Made by a program: the position numbers and the translations under genes
The notes under the pieces: model-generated
Told to the model about the DNA's origin: nothing
The model's database searches: none
The model's input: the letters and a program-made list of their open reading frames with translations, nothing else
In this document: positions 19,946 to 30,189 of the stretch, one piece after another
Numbering within the stretch: the first letter of the stretch is position 1
How the letters are laid out: each line of letters starts with the position of its first letter
NCBI GenBank assembly: GCA_947650285.1
Contig: CANTFL010001224.1
Coordinates: forward strand, 1-31,230
Origin: Hyaloperonospora brassicae
Lineage: Eukaryota; Oomycota; Peronosporomycetes; Peronosporales; Peronosporaceae
Direction of reading: 5' to 3'
Length of the DNA stretch: 31,230 bases

Positions 19946-20236
19946 TTACGGCCTTGCATAATGATGCATGGTCCGTCTACACAGCGAACGGTCTACTGTC
20001 AGGATATAGTCACAAAATTTGGCCAGTGTATATTTCATGACAAGGAGTTCCTTGTAAAACACTGAGCGATTACGCTCAGATCCTTGAAGCTGACTCGACT
20101 GATAGCAGACGACGTGCCCTGCGCCATCGGTATCAAGTTGCAACAACGCACAACCGATTGAAAAATCACTGGCGTCACAGACCACATGGAATGGTATATC
20201 CTGATCTACAACCAATAATATGGTCGATTGCATCAT
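19946..20236 (-). pseudogene. Gypsy RNase H, right arm
   Basis: A 96-codon minus frame reads FHVVCDASDFSIGCALLQ, VVCYQSSQLQGSERN and KELLVMKYTLAKF. It is the longest intact RNase H segment in the window and keeps the first catalytic aspartate. It is slightly less decayed than the left-arm copy, which has a frameshift after KELLA. Confidence 0.8.
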
Positions 20237-20339
20237 GTTCTGCTTGATGCATTCAAACGAATGCTGACAGTCAGCGTTTCATGACCATTTCTCTTTCTTC
20301 TTGAGAAAGCCAGGAAGATGGAAGGTACTCGGCGTCGTT

Positions 20340-21149
20340 GATCGATTACTTTTGCAATCACACTGCTAAAGCAAGTAGGTATCGGAGTTCCATGACATCG
20401 AATGGCACAGGCCAGTCAGTAATTATCTTGATTGATTTAGGATCAGTGAGTACACCGCGTTTGCCCACGATATACCTAAGAAATTGTATTTTGCTACCTG
20501 CGATTATACACTTCTTGAGGTAGGCACACAACGAATGATTCAGTATACGTGTAAGGACCCGACAAACGTTCGTTCAATGAACCTCCACGTCCGTCTTTCC
20601 GTCCATAGCCCTGCTGACAAACACATCGTCAAGGTAGCTTGGTAAGAACTTTCTTCCCGATCGTAAAAGAATTGTCGCACAGTTTTTATGAATGGAAGGG
20701 GTGTTACTAAGCACTTGTGGTATCACTAGAACTCCATAGCATTTCGCTTGTAGTAATAACTTCGTTGTAACAGGGTGTTCCGTTCACGCATGAGGATCTG
20801 ATAGAACCCATCCATCAGATGTATGGACGAACAGATGGTACTCGTAGATACACCAAGTGTGAAAACGTCCTTCCTCTGTACCGGCGTCTAAGACAGCACC
20901 GTTGCAGAATTCAACTCGTTGAATGCGTGCACTAACCGCTATAATTATGTGACTTTCTGCTCACAGAAGGTCGTAGAACTGTGAGCGGAAGTTAATTATC
21001 TCATATGGCTCGCTTTAATCTCTCGCCAACGAACTGGCCGGTCGCTAGTATTTATTCACGAGGTAGTGACTACTACATTATGACGCCGCACTTTGATCCC
21101 GGTTTGAGCTCGATTTCGTGGCAAGGGCCTTTTTCCTTTGTCAACTCAC
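20340..21149 (-). pseudogene. Gypsy reverse transcriptase, right arm
   Basis: Mirror of the RT at 11520-12330. The minus strand carries HEIELKPGSKCGV near 21070-21125, the DGFYQIL-type palm near 20790-20820, and YLDD at 20625-20636 followed by VFVSRAMDGK. The same frameshift separates the palm motif from VIPQ as in the left arm. Confidence 0.75.
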
Positions 21150-21996
21150 TCGGTACTGATTCGGGAGTACATCATCGTATTCGATAAAAGCCTTGTACAA
21201 AACACTTGTCTAAAGCGTATCCCAGGATTGAGATGGGTACAGCTCAGTTCTAATCTTCTCACTGAGGAAACTTCCGTCCATCAATTACCTTCTGTAAACC
21301 CGATTTTCTCTCAGCAAATACTACTGCACACCGAATATCGACCACAAACGCATCATCTGCCATGGTTACGCAGATCAGTTTGACTTTGCCACTGCACAGA
21401 ACACGTAAGAATCGTTTCAATTTTAACATTGGCAATTGATTTATCTTCGAAGTTATTTTCGAAGGCGCTATCATACGGATCGTATAAGCGCCTACGATTG
21501 ATCCATTATTCACCAATACGTTCAATATATCGGTTATGTCATGGGAGCTTCTCTCCACAGGCTGCTCGGGCTTATTTTCTCATGTTGGTTGGGAATGTTT
21601 TCCTCAGAAAGTAATTTTGAGGAAAAAATTCTCAAGTACGTGGGGAATGATTCCCCCGACATCTTTTGGCTGTGGTTGCACTGTCACAGCCCGGTACTCT
21701 ACGGACGACTGTACAATCGACCTAGGATTGCCGTGTTGCCGCTTTGGGGCAGCCGGTTTACTTTTATTTGGATGCTGCCCGCTAGGCATGCATCTACGTC
21801 CCGGTCCACTCGACCTATTCGAGTTGTGGACCTTTAGCATAGCTTGTGCGTCTGCACAGACAAGGAAAGATTGCTCCACGGTGTAGTGGTTAGATGCAAT
21901 GAAGTCTTGTGCAGTCGTACTAACGACCGTACTACAAGTGAGACCATTGGTATCACGCGTGGAACATTCACGCGCTTGCGAACGCTCCTAAACATT

Positions 21997-22339
21997 TATC
22001 TGATTGCCATCTGGTAGAGAAGTGGCACGCATCTTTACGTATCTAAGCTGCCACTTCACCTTTCTCGTGTACTTTATCGGAAAATGTAATCGAAGGATGA
22101 CATCAAATTTGTCATCGATACCGAGTACGATGAATTCGTCATCGTATCGTTCTTCTTGTGTCCTGTAGTTACTAAACACTACACGTTTCGTCACGGTTAT
22201 TAAAGCTTTTTTGGCAAAACCTTTTTCTCGTTGGTGGAATGTCGCGCTCAATGAAGTTGAGCCTACGCCCCTCTAGTGACATGCGACGAATAAAGTTGTT
22301 TAACACCCCACTGTCTACTAGAGCTCGAAGTGACAAATG
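21997..22339 (-). pseudogene. Gypsy protease, right arm
   Basis: The catalytic motif RALVDSGVLNNFIRR is readable near 22290-22335, and DEFIVLGIDDKFDVIL follows in the 21988-22251 frame. A stop after IRR separates them, as in the left arm. The asparagine (LNNF) is nearer to the usual oomycete motif than the left arm's LNKF, so the left arm changed after duplication. Confidence 0.7.
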
Positions 22340-23615
22340 CTTCGTGACTTCGATGTTTCAAGTGATAAGGGACCATTATCACCATGTGTAGACACACACA
22401 ATGATTGTGTATCCAGAGCAACTTTTGTCAAGAGATTTACAAATTTTCTTGAGGTTTCTGAATCAGTAGGGAGCTCCGCCCCTGATGACCCCGGATGTTT
22501 GTTCGGCTTCCTCGCTGTTGCAATTTCGCAACAGTGTCGGACCTGCGTCCGTTACCCTTTTTGGCAGGCGGTCGATGACTTAGCTCATTACTGCAAGGTA
22601 CTGATGTGGGGTTCTACGCAAATGGGTGTATTGTCCTAGCTTCTGACAGCGATTGCACTTCTGCGAACTCTTTCCTGTAGACGAGCAAGTTCTCTGGGTC
22701 TCGACGTAACAGAGTTCCATAGATTCTGGATTTTCTAGCTCTTTTCGTCTCGGTAGACGATAATGGCTTGAGATAGAATATCCCTGTATCACACTCACTT
22801 CTTCCTGCTTCGAAGCTGAGATCGCTTGCTTTCGCGTATTCAGCTCCGTGAGGATCAGGTAGGTCTTGAATGTCCCATTCGCAAGACCTTACATCAAACT
22901 GTGACAAACGTGTATCCATGGACCGGGTTTGTCGTGACACAACATCACAAGGTAGCTAATGGATGAGCGTAAGCGTGCGCATCACGCTTACCCTGATTGA
23001 ATTTCAGGATATCTTCTCGAGGTGGCTCAAACGTTTTTCTTATCCTTATCATAAAGATATTCAACGACCCAAATGCATGTTAGTCGTCCACTTGATGTTT
23101 ATGGACAAAGTTTTGCCACGTCCTGCCAGGTTTGATTGGTCGAATCTAACTTGAATTCGCCTATCGTCGATGTGACAAGACCTGAAGGCGTCGTCTAAAT
23201 CGACGAAACATCTTTACAGGGAGTCTTTCTCGACTTCTCTTTAATTAAGGAAGTCTATGGTCAAGGATTTAGACCGTCCTTCGTGCTATAGTCCGGAAGC
23301 AGCATACAGAGCCTGCAGCTGTCTTAGCAGCTCTGGCTGTGGAGAATATTGCTGATGAATCAAGGGCACTTCTACTCGTGACACGTCAAGATCACGTCGT
23401 GCAAACTTGGAGACGAAAGAATGCTGTTGGAACTTGTCGATTGCGGATATCATGGACCAGACAGCATCTTTGCTCACAGTCGAAAGCACTCGTTCGAGCG
23501 CAATCCATTCGATATCACTAAAAGAAGAGTCAGCTGTCATGTGTACTGTATAATCTATCGCCTTCATCGTCCAATATGTCCGTGTTGGTCGGTACAATGA
23601 ATTTCATGGAAGGTA

Positions 23616-23632
23616 TGCACAGCGATACCAAG
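23616..23632 (-). promoter_or_regulatory. Gypsy primer-binding site, right arm
   Basis: Minus-strand CTTGGTATCGCTGTGC directly follows the LTR end at 23633, as at 9038-9054. Confidence 0.65.
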
Positions 23633-23680
23633 TGTAACGGGGAACTGGTCGCTACATGCTGACAGCAGTTTGGCGAAAAC
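23633..23680 (-). repeat. Gypsy 5' LTR, inner piece, split by Copia-B
   Basis: Reads TGTAACGGGGAACTGGTC on the plus strand from 23633, the reverse complement of the LTR end at 9037. Homology to the left arm stops at 23680 and resumes at 28208, so Copia-B sits inside this LTR. Confidence 0.85.
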
Positions 23681-23880
23681 GGTTGTCGAAAAAGCGCCCC
23701 GGTCAGAGAGTGGGAACCGAACGGTACGTTTACACGATTGGTAATGCGCAAATGGGCGATTACTGATGCGCAGTTGAAGAATCCAGTAGGCTTAGTGAAG
23801 CAAAAGAGTTTGCGAACCAAGGGCCTAAAAAAATTCACTTTGCATTTTACTGTCTAGTGCTCAACTACCTTTGTCTTTAG
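23681..23880 (+). repeat. Copia-B 5' LTR (200 bp)
   Basis: Starts GGTTGTCGAAAAAGCGCC (the 3' LTR has TGTTGTCG, so the first base is mutated) and ends CTTTGTCTTTAG. It holds one copy of the ACGATTGGTAATGCGC unit that is doubled in the 3' LTR. It has CCAGTAGG where the 3' LTR has TTTATAAGG. A gag ATG follows only three bases after its end. Confidence 0.8.
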
Positions 23881-23883
23881 GTT

Positions 23884-24660
23884 ATGATCCCAAGCACCGT
23901 TTCCTTACACGAAGACTCCGAATACGCCTTCGCTACGGACGATGCCTCAACCCCAATTGATCGCATTAACAAGTTAAAAGAGACCAACTTCCATACATGG
24001 AAGTTCAAGATACAGAAAGTTCTGGAAGAGCGCGACCTGTGGGAAGTCACAAGTGGAGAGGTCAAGCTGGAGCACTGCACCAACGCGATGGATCAAGCGA
24101 CGTTCAAGATAAAGTCGCGCAAGACGCTGGCGATTATCTGTCTCGCGATGGAAGATTCGCAGCTTCCGCTGGTCCGCTCGGCGATTGGAGCGTACGATGC
24201 ATAGTGAAGACTGGAAGGGCACTACGAGAAGAAGAGTCTGGCGGACAAGCTCTTTCTACGTCGACGCTTCTTCACGACGATGATGGATGGAGGTGATTAT
24301 ATACTGGAGCACATCAACAAGCTCAAGACTCAGGCGGAGCAGCTCGATGCGGTCGGCACTCCGGTCAGCGAAGACGACTTGGTAATCACTCTTCTTGGTG
24401 GTCCAAGCGAGTCGTACCAGTAATCAATCACGGCGTTGAGGTCGCGTACCGACTCTCTGTCGTGGAAACTCGTGACGTCTCGGCTAATGCATGAAGACAT
24501 GAAGCGCAAGGAACAAGGTGGCGGCGTCGACGGAGCCGCGCAAGGTCAAGGTAAAGCGTTCATCACAAGCGATCATAGCAACCGAAAAGTAGGACGACCT
24601 GTGCAGAAGGCCAGTGCATGTCACTACCGTGGCGAGCAAGGATATTGAATTGCCAAGCGT
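23884..24660 (+). pseudogene. Copia-B gag and worn zinc knuckle
   Basis: The first 106 codons contain KLKETNFHTWKFKIQKVLEE, the classic Copia gag motif (LxxxNFxxWxxxI), and DLWEV. The frame continues past two adjacent stops at 24202-24207 with GHYEKKSLADKLFLRRRF and LKTQAEQLDAVG, then LLGGPSESYQ. The zinc knuckle near 24615-24660 reads ACHYRGEQGY followed by a stop. The second cysteine, the histidine and the last cysteine are all lost, so RNA binding is gone. Confidence 0.82.
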
Positions 24661-24663
24661 CCA

Positions 24664-25075
24664 GTGAGGATCCGCGAGGATGCGGAACGGCAGAGGCCGC
24701 TAAGAGCAAGCGTCGCGCAGCTTGAAGAGGCCTCTGGCGACTTTCTGTTTTCAGTTGATGGTGATTACATCAAGCTGAGTGAAGATTGGCTGGTCGAATC
24801 GGGTGAGACTCAGCACATGACGTACTCAAGAAATTACATGAATAACTATTAGAAGATCTCGCCAGTGGATGTGAATTTGGCGGATGACGGCGTGGTACAA
24901 GCAGTGGAAAAGAAAGACATCATCATGTCAAGGAGGACCGAACGCGGCGTCAAAAAAGGTGTGCTTACTGGAGTGTGGCACATCCTTAAGTTGACTCGCA
25001 ACCTATTCTCTGTGGGGCATTTTACGAAGGAAATTGTCCCTGTCACATTTGAAAGTGATGGCTGCTTTGTATAGG
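24664..25075 (+). pseudogene. Copia-B protease with changed catalytic residue
   Basis: The motif WLVESGETQHMTY lies at 24787-24825. The catalytic aspartate of the usual DSGA is a GAA glutamate codon at 24796-24798, and the following alanine is also glutamate. Downstream LTGVWHILKLTRNLFSVG matches the Copia segment that links protease to the pre-integrase region. Stops at about 24850 and 25072 interrupt the domain. Confidence 0.82.
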
Positions 25076-25134
25076 CGAATAGTGTGAAGTGACAGCTGGG
25101 TGCCCGCAAGGGAGAAGGCCTATTTAAGTTATGC

Positions 25135-25890
25135 ATGACCCCGCTCATACCAGACGAGGCAAATATGTCAAGTTCAACCGGGGTTAATAGGACCACCAAT
25201 TCATACCTCTGGCATCTTCGACTTGGCCAAATTGGCCATGGGGGTCTGGACTCCATTTTCAAGAAGGGCTACGGCATTGGCATCAAAAAATACGTATGTG
25301 CAGTAGTGGGAGGAGTGTCTAGGGTGTGCTCTTGGCAAACAAACGCGAGTGAGCCTTATGTCAAAGTCTCCAGAGGGTGCAAAGAAGATGCTAGAAGTCA
25401 TCCACAGCGATGTCTGTGGTTCTATGCAACCAGCTGCATTTGGTGGTAGCGGATACTTTGTCACGTTCATTGACGAGTATTCAAAATTTTGTGTGTTTTC
25501 TTGTTTAAAAACGAGTCTGAAGTGTCGGAAAAATTTGCCGAATTCGTCGCATTTGCAGAAGCTCAGACTGGCAACCGCGTCAAGCTACTTCGCAGTGACA
25601 ATGGTGGAGATTATGTATCGCATAAGATGACCAAGATGTGAATTATTCGTGGCATTGTACAAAATTTCACGCCTTTCTACACACCTCCACTCACCGGAGT
25701 GGCAAAGCGGATGAACAGGACGTTGGTGGAATGCGCTCGCTGCATGTTGAAGCATGCCGGATTGTCCAAGGAGAACTGGGAGGAATCGGTCGTAACCGCT
25801 ACTTTTTTTAAACCGATGCCCAACACGTGCCACAAGTCAAGACAAGTCACCACATCAAGTCTGGACCGGCAAAAAACCCACTAATTTCAA
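25135..25890 (+). pseudogene. Copia-B integrase with E-to-K change
   Basis: The pre-integrase motif LWHLRLGQIGHGGL lies near 25206-25250. The core starts with LEVIHSDVCGSM (first aspartate at 25409-25411) and GYFVTFIDEYSKF. The second aspartate is in LRSDNGGDY (GAC at 25597-25599), in a different frame. GVAKRMNRTLVE near 25697-25735 has lysine (25705-25707) where the catalytic glutamate is expected. At least two frameshifts and a stop near 25640 are present. Confidence 0.83.
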
Positions 25891-26360
25891 ATCTGAAGGT
25901 TGTCGGTTGTCACGCATACGTGACGGTTCCGAAGCAAAAACGCACCAAGTTTGATGCACAGCCATTGTATTGCCGATTCTTGGGATACTCCGAGCACGAG
26001 AAAGCGTATCGATTTGAAGACATCAAGTTCCGTCGTGTACTAGTGAGTCGCGACGCGAAATTAATGGGAGACGTCTTCGAAGTTGGGAGACGCATACAAG
26101 GAGAAGCAGAAGATATCATTGAAATTCAAGAAGATGAGAGTACAGGGAATGACCTTCCTATCCGTACCAATGCAGCCTGACAAAGAAGAAGATGCGCGAA
26201 ACCAAGACATGGAGTTCGGCAATAAGCGCCATGCGCGAATCCTGTCGTTGGAACAAGCGGTGGAGATTCCGGTTCCCAAGCGGCAAAGTCGGCGAATTTT
26301 TCTCAGAAACATGTCAGCGGTGGCACAAGTCGATGACGACTTTGAGACAGCCTACGTGTA
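25827..26360 (+). pseudogene. Copia-B linker between integrase and reverse transcriptase
   Basis: The frame 25827-26180 contains HAYVTVPKQKRTKFDAQPL, CRFLGYSEHEKAYRF and DIKFRRVLVSRDAKLM, the conserved post-integrase segment of Copia polyproteins. An acidic, low-complexity stretch (EAEDIIEIQEDE) then leads towards the RT. Frames change near 26150 and again before 26474. Confidence 0.78.
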
Positions 26361-26366
26361 GACTCA

Positions 26367-27380
26367 GTGGGAGATATGACGACAACGTTCAAGTCGGCGA
26401 TGGAATCAAGCAACGCGGTCAAGTGGAAGGAAGCGTGCGACTCGGAAATCGACTTCCTCCACAATATTAAGACATGGCAGTTGGTACAATTACCCAAGGG
26501 TCGGAAACCTATCGGGTGTTTCGAGTCAAGGAGAATCAAGATGGTGGGATCGAGCGTTTGAAAGCGCGCCTCGTTGCGAAGGGGTTCTCACAGAAGTTTG
26601 GCATCGACTACGAGGGAACGTTTGCTCCAGTTGCCAAGTTAACTTCAATTATAGTCATTCTGAGTCTGGCAGCCATGTATCACCTTGATGTGCACCAGAT
26701 GGATGTCAAGACCGCGTTCCTGACCGGCGAGATGGATAAAGACATCTACATGGCGCAATCAGACGGATACATCGGCGAAGATCACGAGCATCTCGTTTGA
26801 AAACTGCAGCGGTCACTGTACGGACTAAAACAATCACCGCGAATGTGGAACAAGACTATCGACGAATTCATGATCAAGATCGGATTCAAGAAATCCGATT
26901 CCGATCACTGCATTTACATCAAGCGAGATGAGCAGCACATGATCTTTGTGTCACTCTATGTCGATGATTTAATCATCGCCAGTAGCAGCAACAAGCTTCT
27001 ATGTGACGCCAAATGCGCACTAAGTGAGAGGTATGAGATGACAGACATGGGTCAGCTCAAGTTTTTTCTTGGAATCAATATTGAGCGAGACTAATCAGGT
27101 GGGACACTTTCATTGCGACAGAGCAAGTTCGCAAAATATGTTTTGGAGAAATTCGGCATGCTGACTAGCAATTCAGTCCGGTCGCCACAAGACCCAGGCT
27201 TAAAGTTGTCCAAGGCCATGTGCGAAGGAGATTGCAAGCACGAAGAAAAGATGGCAAACTTGCCCTACCGGAACGCAGTAGGATGCCTCATGTATCTCAT
27301 GGTGGGCACCTGTCGCGACCTCGCAGCTGCAGTGGGAGTGTTCAGCCAGTTTGCCTCCGACCCGTGTCCGACACACTGGC
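26367..27380 (+). pseudogene. Copia-B reverse transcriptase
   Basis: The segment opens with KWKEACDSEIDFLHNIKTWQ (26367 frame). RLKARLVAKGFSQKFGIDYE, TFAPVAKLTSI and LDVHQMDVKTAFLTGEM follow from about 26549. The catalytic YVDDLIIAS is intact (YVDD at 26957-26968). QLKFFLGINIERD ends before a stop near 27092. SLYGLKQSPRMWN lies after a stop near 26798. All core RT motifs except the unbroken frame are present. Confidence 0.87.
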
Positions 27381-27403
27381 AAGCACTCAAGATCGTTTTT
27401 TGA

Positions 27404-28003
27404 TACATAAATGATACTAGGACACACGAAATTGTGTTTCAAGGAAGAGATGACGACATCCTTCATGGCTACTCGGATGCAGACTGGGCTGGCGACATAA
27501 AATCAAGGTGCAGTACAAGTGGCTACGTGTTTCTGATGAACAACAGTTGCATCAGCTGGAGGAGCAAAAAGCAACGAACAGTGGCAATATCATCAACGGA
27601 AGCAGCGTACATGGCGCTATCGGAGGCTACACAAGAAGCAGTTTGGTTAGTGTTGTTCTTGAGCGAACTTGGTGAGATGGCAAGGGACCAAGCTGTAAAG
27701 ATCTACGAAGACAACCAATGATCTATTGCATTGACCAAGAACCCAGAACCTCACAAGCGCACCAAGCACATCGACATTCGCTACCATTTTGTTCGTGAAA
27801 AAGCTGCTGCAGGACAAGTGGTGCTAGAATACTTCCCAACCAAGGACATGACGGCAGATATGATGACCAAGCCGATCACCGTTGTGCAGTTTTCAGACTT
27901 TGAAAAATGTTGGGTATCAAGGCGCCAAGGTCTGCCGAGTCGAGTGGGAGTGTTGTCGAAGAAGCGCCGCGGCCAGAGAGTAGAAACCGAACGGTACGTT
28001 TAA
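27404..28003 (+). pseudogene. Copia-B RNase H and C-terminus
   Basis: The frame from 27434 reads HGYSDADWAGDIKSRCSTSG, CISWRSKKQRTVAISSTEAAY and ALSEATQEAVW, the full Copia RNase H series with the catalytic SDADW and STEAE-like positions present (STEAA here). After a stop at 27719-27721 it continues SIALTKNPEPHKRTKHIDIR and VREKAAAGQV, then MTADMMTKPI. The stop at 28001-28003 lies inside the 3' LTR. Confidence 0.87.
27941..27950 (+). promoter_or_regulatory. Copia-B polypurine tract
   Basis: CGAGTGGGAG directly precedes the 3' LTR start at 27951. Its position and purine content fit the plus-strand primer. It is also coding for the end of pol. Confidence 0.55.
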
Positions 28004-28207
28004 ACGATTAGTAATGCGCGAAGGGGCAATAACCAATGCGCGACTGTACGATTAGTAATGTGCGAAGGGGTGGTTACTAATGTGCAGTTGAAGAATTTAT
28101 AAGGCTTAGAGTAGCAAAAGAGTTTGCGAACTAAGGACCAATATATATATATATATATATTCACTTTGCATCATACTGTCTAGTGCTCAATTACCTTTGT
28201 CTTTTAG
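27951..28207 (+). repeat. Copia-B 3' LTR (257 bp) with internal duplication
   Basis: Starts TGTTGTCGAAGAAGCGCC and ends TTTGTCTTTTAG. A 44 bp unit beginning ACGATTAGTAATG is present twice in tandem (28004-28047 and 28048-28091), but only once in the 5' LTR. A run of about ten AT dinucleotides (28140-28160) replaces a GGGCCTAAAAAAA stretch of the 5' LTR. A TATA-like TTTATAAGG lies near 28096-28104. Confidence 0.82.
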
Positions 28208-28460
28208 AAATATGACTGACAATAGTGTTAGTCGGTGCCCTGCTACCTCATGCACTCGTGTACAGAGGAAGGCAGGATAATAAATGGAACACCTTAGTAG
28301 TGCTAAGAAGAACACTGTATTAACGATAAAGAATTGTTATATTCACTCCATATTTGGCTATATTCACTCGTACCGAGTTACGTGGTACACACTATTATAC
28401 ACTAAGTTTGATGAAGAGAGCATTTATGATAGTGCTCGAGTGTCTCAGCTTCAACTTACA
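28208..28460 (-). repeat. Gypsy 5' LTR, outer piece, split by Copia-B
   Basis: Reverse complement of about 8740-8988. It holds the ACGTGGTACACACTATTATAC block (minus strand TGTACCACGTAACT) and ends at 28460 with CTTACA, the mirror of TGTAAG at 8740. Together with 23633-23680 it makes one LTR of about 300 bp. Confidence 0.75.
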
Positions 28461-28707
28461 ATCCTCATGATTTTATGATTGATGTGCAGAGAGGAAAAGA
28501 AATATTCAATGCACCGAGATGATCTCTTTTGCTTCCGCTATGATACTTGAGACAGGCGTGTGATGCTGCGGTCACACTTTAAGCATGAATTTTTTCCATA
28601 ACCGACCGTTTAATAGATATTGCGTATCCATGACCAAGAGCCCAATTCTGTGCTGCGGAAGGTAAATCTTCTTGGGTATCATATATGGCCTCTTGAAGAG
28701 GGAGCAT
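28461..28707 (-). pseudogene. FAR1/MULE-like N-terminal DNA-binding fragment, right arm
   Basis: Mirror of 8493-8739. The ATG is at 28705-28707 and the stop at 28579-28581. The peptide contains YDTQEDLPSAAQNWALGHGY and AISIKRS, then in another frame KCDRS. The SIKRS form is closer to the usual FAR1/MULE motif than the left arm's SIKQS. The shared TAA and frameshift show that the fragment was already broken before the arms were duplicated. Confidence 0.6.
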
Positions 28708-29560
28708 GGCTGGAGTGTGAATCAGGTCAAATTAGCTGAAAGGTGTTGTGGTGAAGTGCGTTCGAAGAATAATAGACCCCGAGGTCGGCCCGGTGAAGGT
28801 ACAAGGGGTCATTTTCAACGAAACGATGTCGGAAGGATAACGGGCCTCGAGAGAGGTTGAGACTTCATGGGAGATGCGCCTTCAAGACCAGATCAAGGCG
28901 AAGACCGTTGCTAGGTACAGGTTAAACGATACTGACAAAAGAAGACCGTGGTCCCTCATTGGTATACCCGGTCTCTCAACGGGTAGCCTGGGGTCCTCAT
29001 GGGTGGGTCCGGTCCCTCATCAGTAGGCCTGGTCTCTTCTCGGTATACTTGGTCCCTCCTCGGTAGACCTGGGTCCCTAGCTGATAGAACCAGCCCCTAA
29101 TCGTACGGCTACTCCTGACCAGTCACATAAAGAGTCAGTGCACCGGGCAAGGATAGAGTAGAGAAGTTTAAGGATAGGGCTATATTGAATTTTACTCAAT
29201 TTGTGATCTACGTGGCACGTCGTCGGGATTAAAGAGATAACTCGTTTAGTCTGCCCTACTGTTCCAGGGACTGGATGAAACTTGGCCCTCTCCCTTGATG
29301 AAAGTTTCGTGGCGAGCCAAGTGCAAGTAAAACCCCAGGAAGTATTTATCCTGTGGGTTCGTCGAGTATCAACCCACCCTCAATATCCGCTATCGGAAGC
29401 GGCCTACCAACCTATAAGTTAGGGAGCACGGTCAAGGCTAGGAGGTTAACACCCCTATGATTATACGAAAGGCCAGGAGCGACGACCTACTTAAAGAATC
29501 TGGTCGTAAGCCCACTTTTGATCAATTCGATCGAGTGGCCACCTACCTGAACACCGAGTG
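28708..29560 (-). repeat. Non-coding repeat upstream of the FAR1/MULE-like fragment, right arm
   Basis: Mirror of about 7640-8492, containing the minisatellite at 28938-29107. It gives the closest comparison for the divergent spacer copy at 16395-17270, because it lies in the same plus-strand orientation. The open frame 28672-28860 (containing RPRGRPGEGTRG) is the opposite-strand shadow of this region and is not taken as a gene. Confidence 0.6.
28938..29107. repeat. Minisatellite of 20-21 bp units, right arm
   Basis: About eight units of the consensus CGGTAGACCTGGTCCCTCAT, the reverse complement of the left-arm array and with the same unit order. Individual units keep their private changes between arms (for example the AGCTGATAGAACC end unit), so the array did not expand or contract after duplication. 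Confidence 0.8.
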
Positions 29561-30175
29561 AATTATATCCACTCAAGGCCCAAGGTTTACCTCTTCCGAG
29601 GCTAACACGTCTCAGTCTCCGTCCGAGTCTACCGAAGAGTGAAACTTGCCAGCGGATGGGTACACAAGGTGAGTCAAGGTTCATACGCGGCATCGAGGTA
29701 CCCCCTTATAAGTCGGCAGTCCAGGGCGAATAGTGTTCTGGGGGATCATAACGCAGCTTTGAGACCCTCCTCCACCACATTGTGGTATCTGCAACGCGTC
29801 AGCCGTTTTGTTATTGCGCGAATAGCAGCATCCCTTTGCATATTGTTGATTGGCGAATCCAAAATGATTAACCCTGATGTAAAATGTAAGTCGGTTGCAT
29901 TTATTGTATCTGAGAAACAGATAGTGTGGTGTTAGTCGCAATTTGCTTCCCTTCTATCAAGGCTGTCTTGCTAGAATGAGCGGTCTCTTTACAGTACCAT
30001 TGCCACGATGCATAGTTAAAGCTGGTGGAAGGGTTTGTCGCGATGAGGGCAAAACATTCTAATATATTAAGAAGTAGAAAACAAGTAGGTTGCATCCGTT
30101 GAATCGAAAGAGTAAATACGTATACGTACCCACAAATCTTTTGGTCGCGTGGTTCAGACCGAAGTGAACCGAACC
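29561..30175. other. Non-coding stretch, right arm
   Basis: Mirror of 7025-7639 with no recognised coding domain. The open frames 29639-29935 (plus), 29681-29941 (minus) and 29901-30095 (minus) have left-arm counterparts only through the duplication. Confidence 0.4.
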
Positions 30176-30189
30176 GAAAGGGGGGTGGA

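Larger units (their letters stand above)
18797..23620 (-). pseudogene. Gypsy gag-pol, degenerate, right arm
   Basis: Mirror copy of the Gypsy at 9055-13930, with the same domain order on the minus strand: gag about 22600-23600, protease 21997-22339, reverse transcriptase about 20340-21149, RNase H 19946-20236 and integrase 18797-19854. The protease motif reads RALVDSGVLNNFIRR and the RT YLDD lies at 20625-20636. It shares the integrase deletion and the DSGV change with the left arm, so both descend from one copy. Private differences are few. Confidence 0.88.
23884..28003 (+). pseudogene. Copia-B gag-pol, broken
   Basis: A Copia polyprotein with domains in the order gag, zinc knuckle, protease, integrase, RT, RNase H, about 1370 codons. 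From 23884 to about 25300 it stays in one frame and is broken only by stops (near 24205, 24421, 24646, 24850 and 25072). Frame changes then occur near 25330, 25500-25580, 25815, 26150 and 26360-26474. From 26474 to 28003 it is again one frame, with stops near 26798, 27092, 27401 and 27719. The last codons read into the 3' LTR. It is far better kept than Copia-A. Confidence 0.88.
23681..28207 (+). mobile_element. Copia-B: nested Ty1/Copia retrotransposon
   Basis: A complete-length Copia element of 4527 bp with two LTRs (23681-23880 and 27951-28207) and a gag-pol on the plus strand. It interrupts the Gypsy LTR in the right arm only; the left arm has the empty site at about 8985-8990. The flanks are GCGAAAAC on the left and AAATATGAC on the right against AAAAACTATAAC in the empty site. 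This allows an A-rich 4-5 bp target duplication but not a perfect one. Confidence 0.88.

Noticed and set aside
21870..21910. TGTAGTGGTTAGATGC-like bases resembling a tRNA A box
   Set aside because: No B box or cloverleaf follows at a suitable distance, and the bases are part of the Gypsy internal region in both arms.
28140..28161. AT dinucleotide run as an origin or regulatory element
   Set aside because: It is a simple microsatellite within one LTR and absent from the partner LTR.
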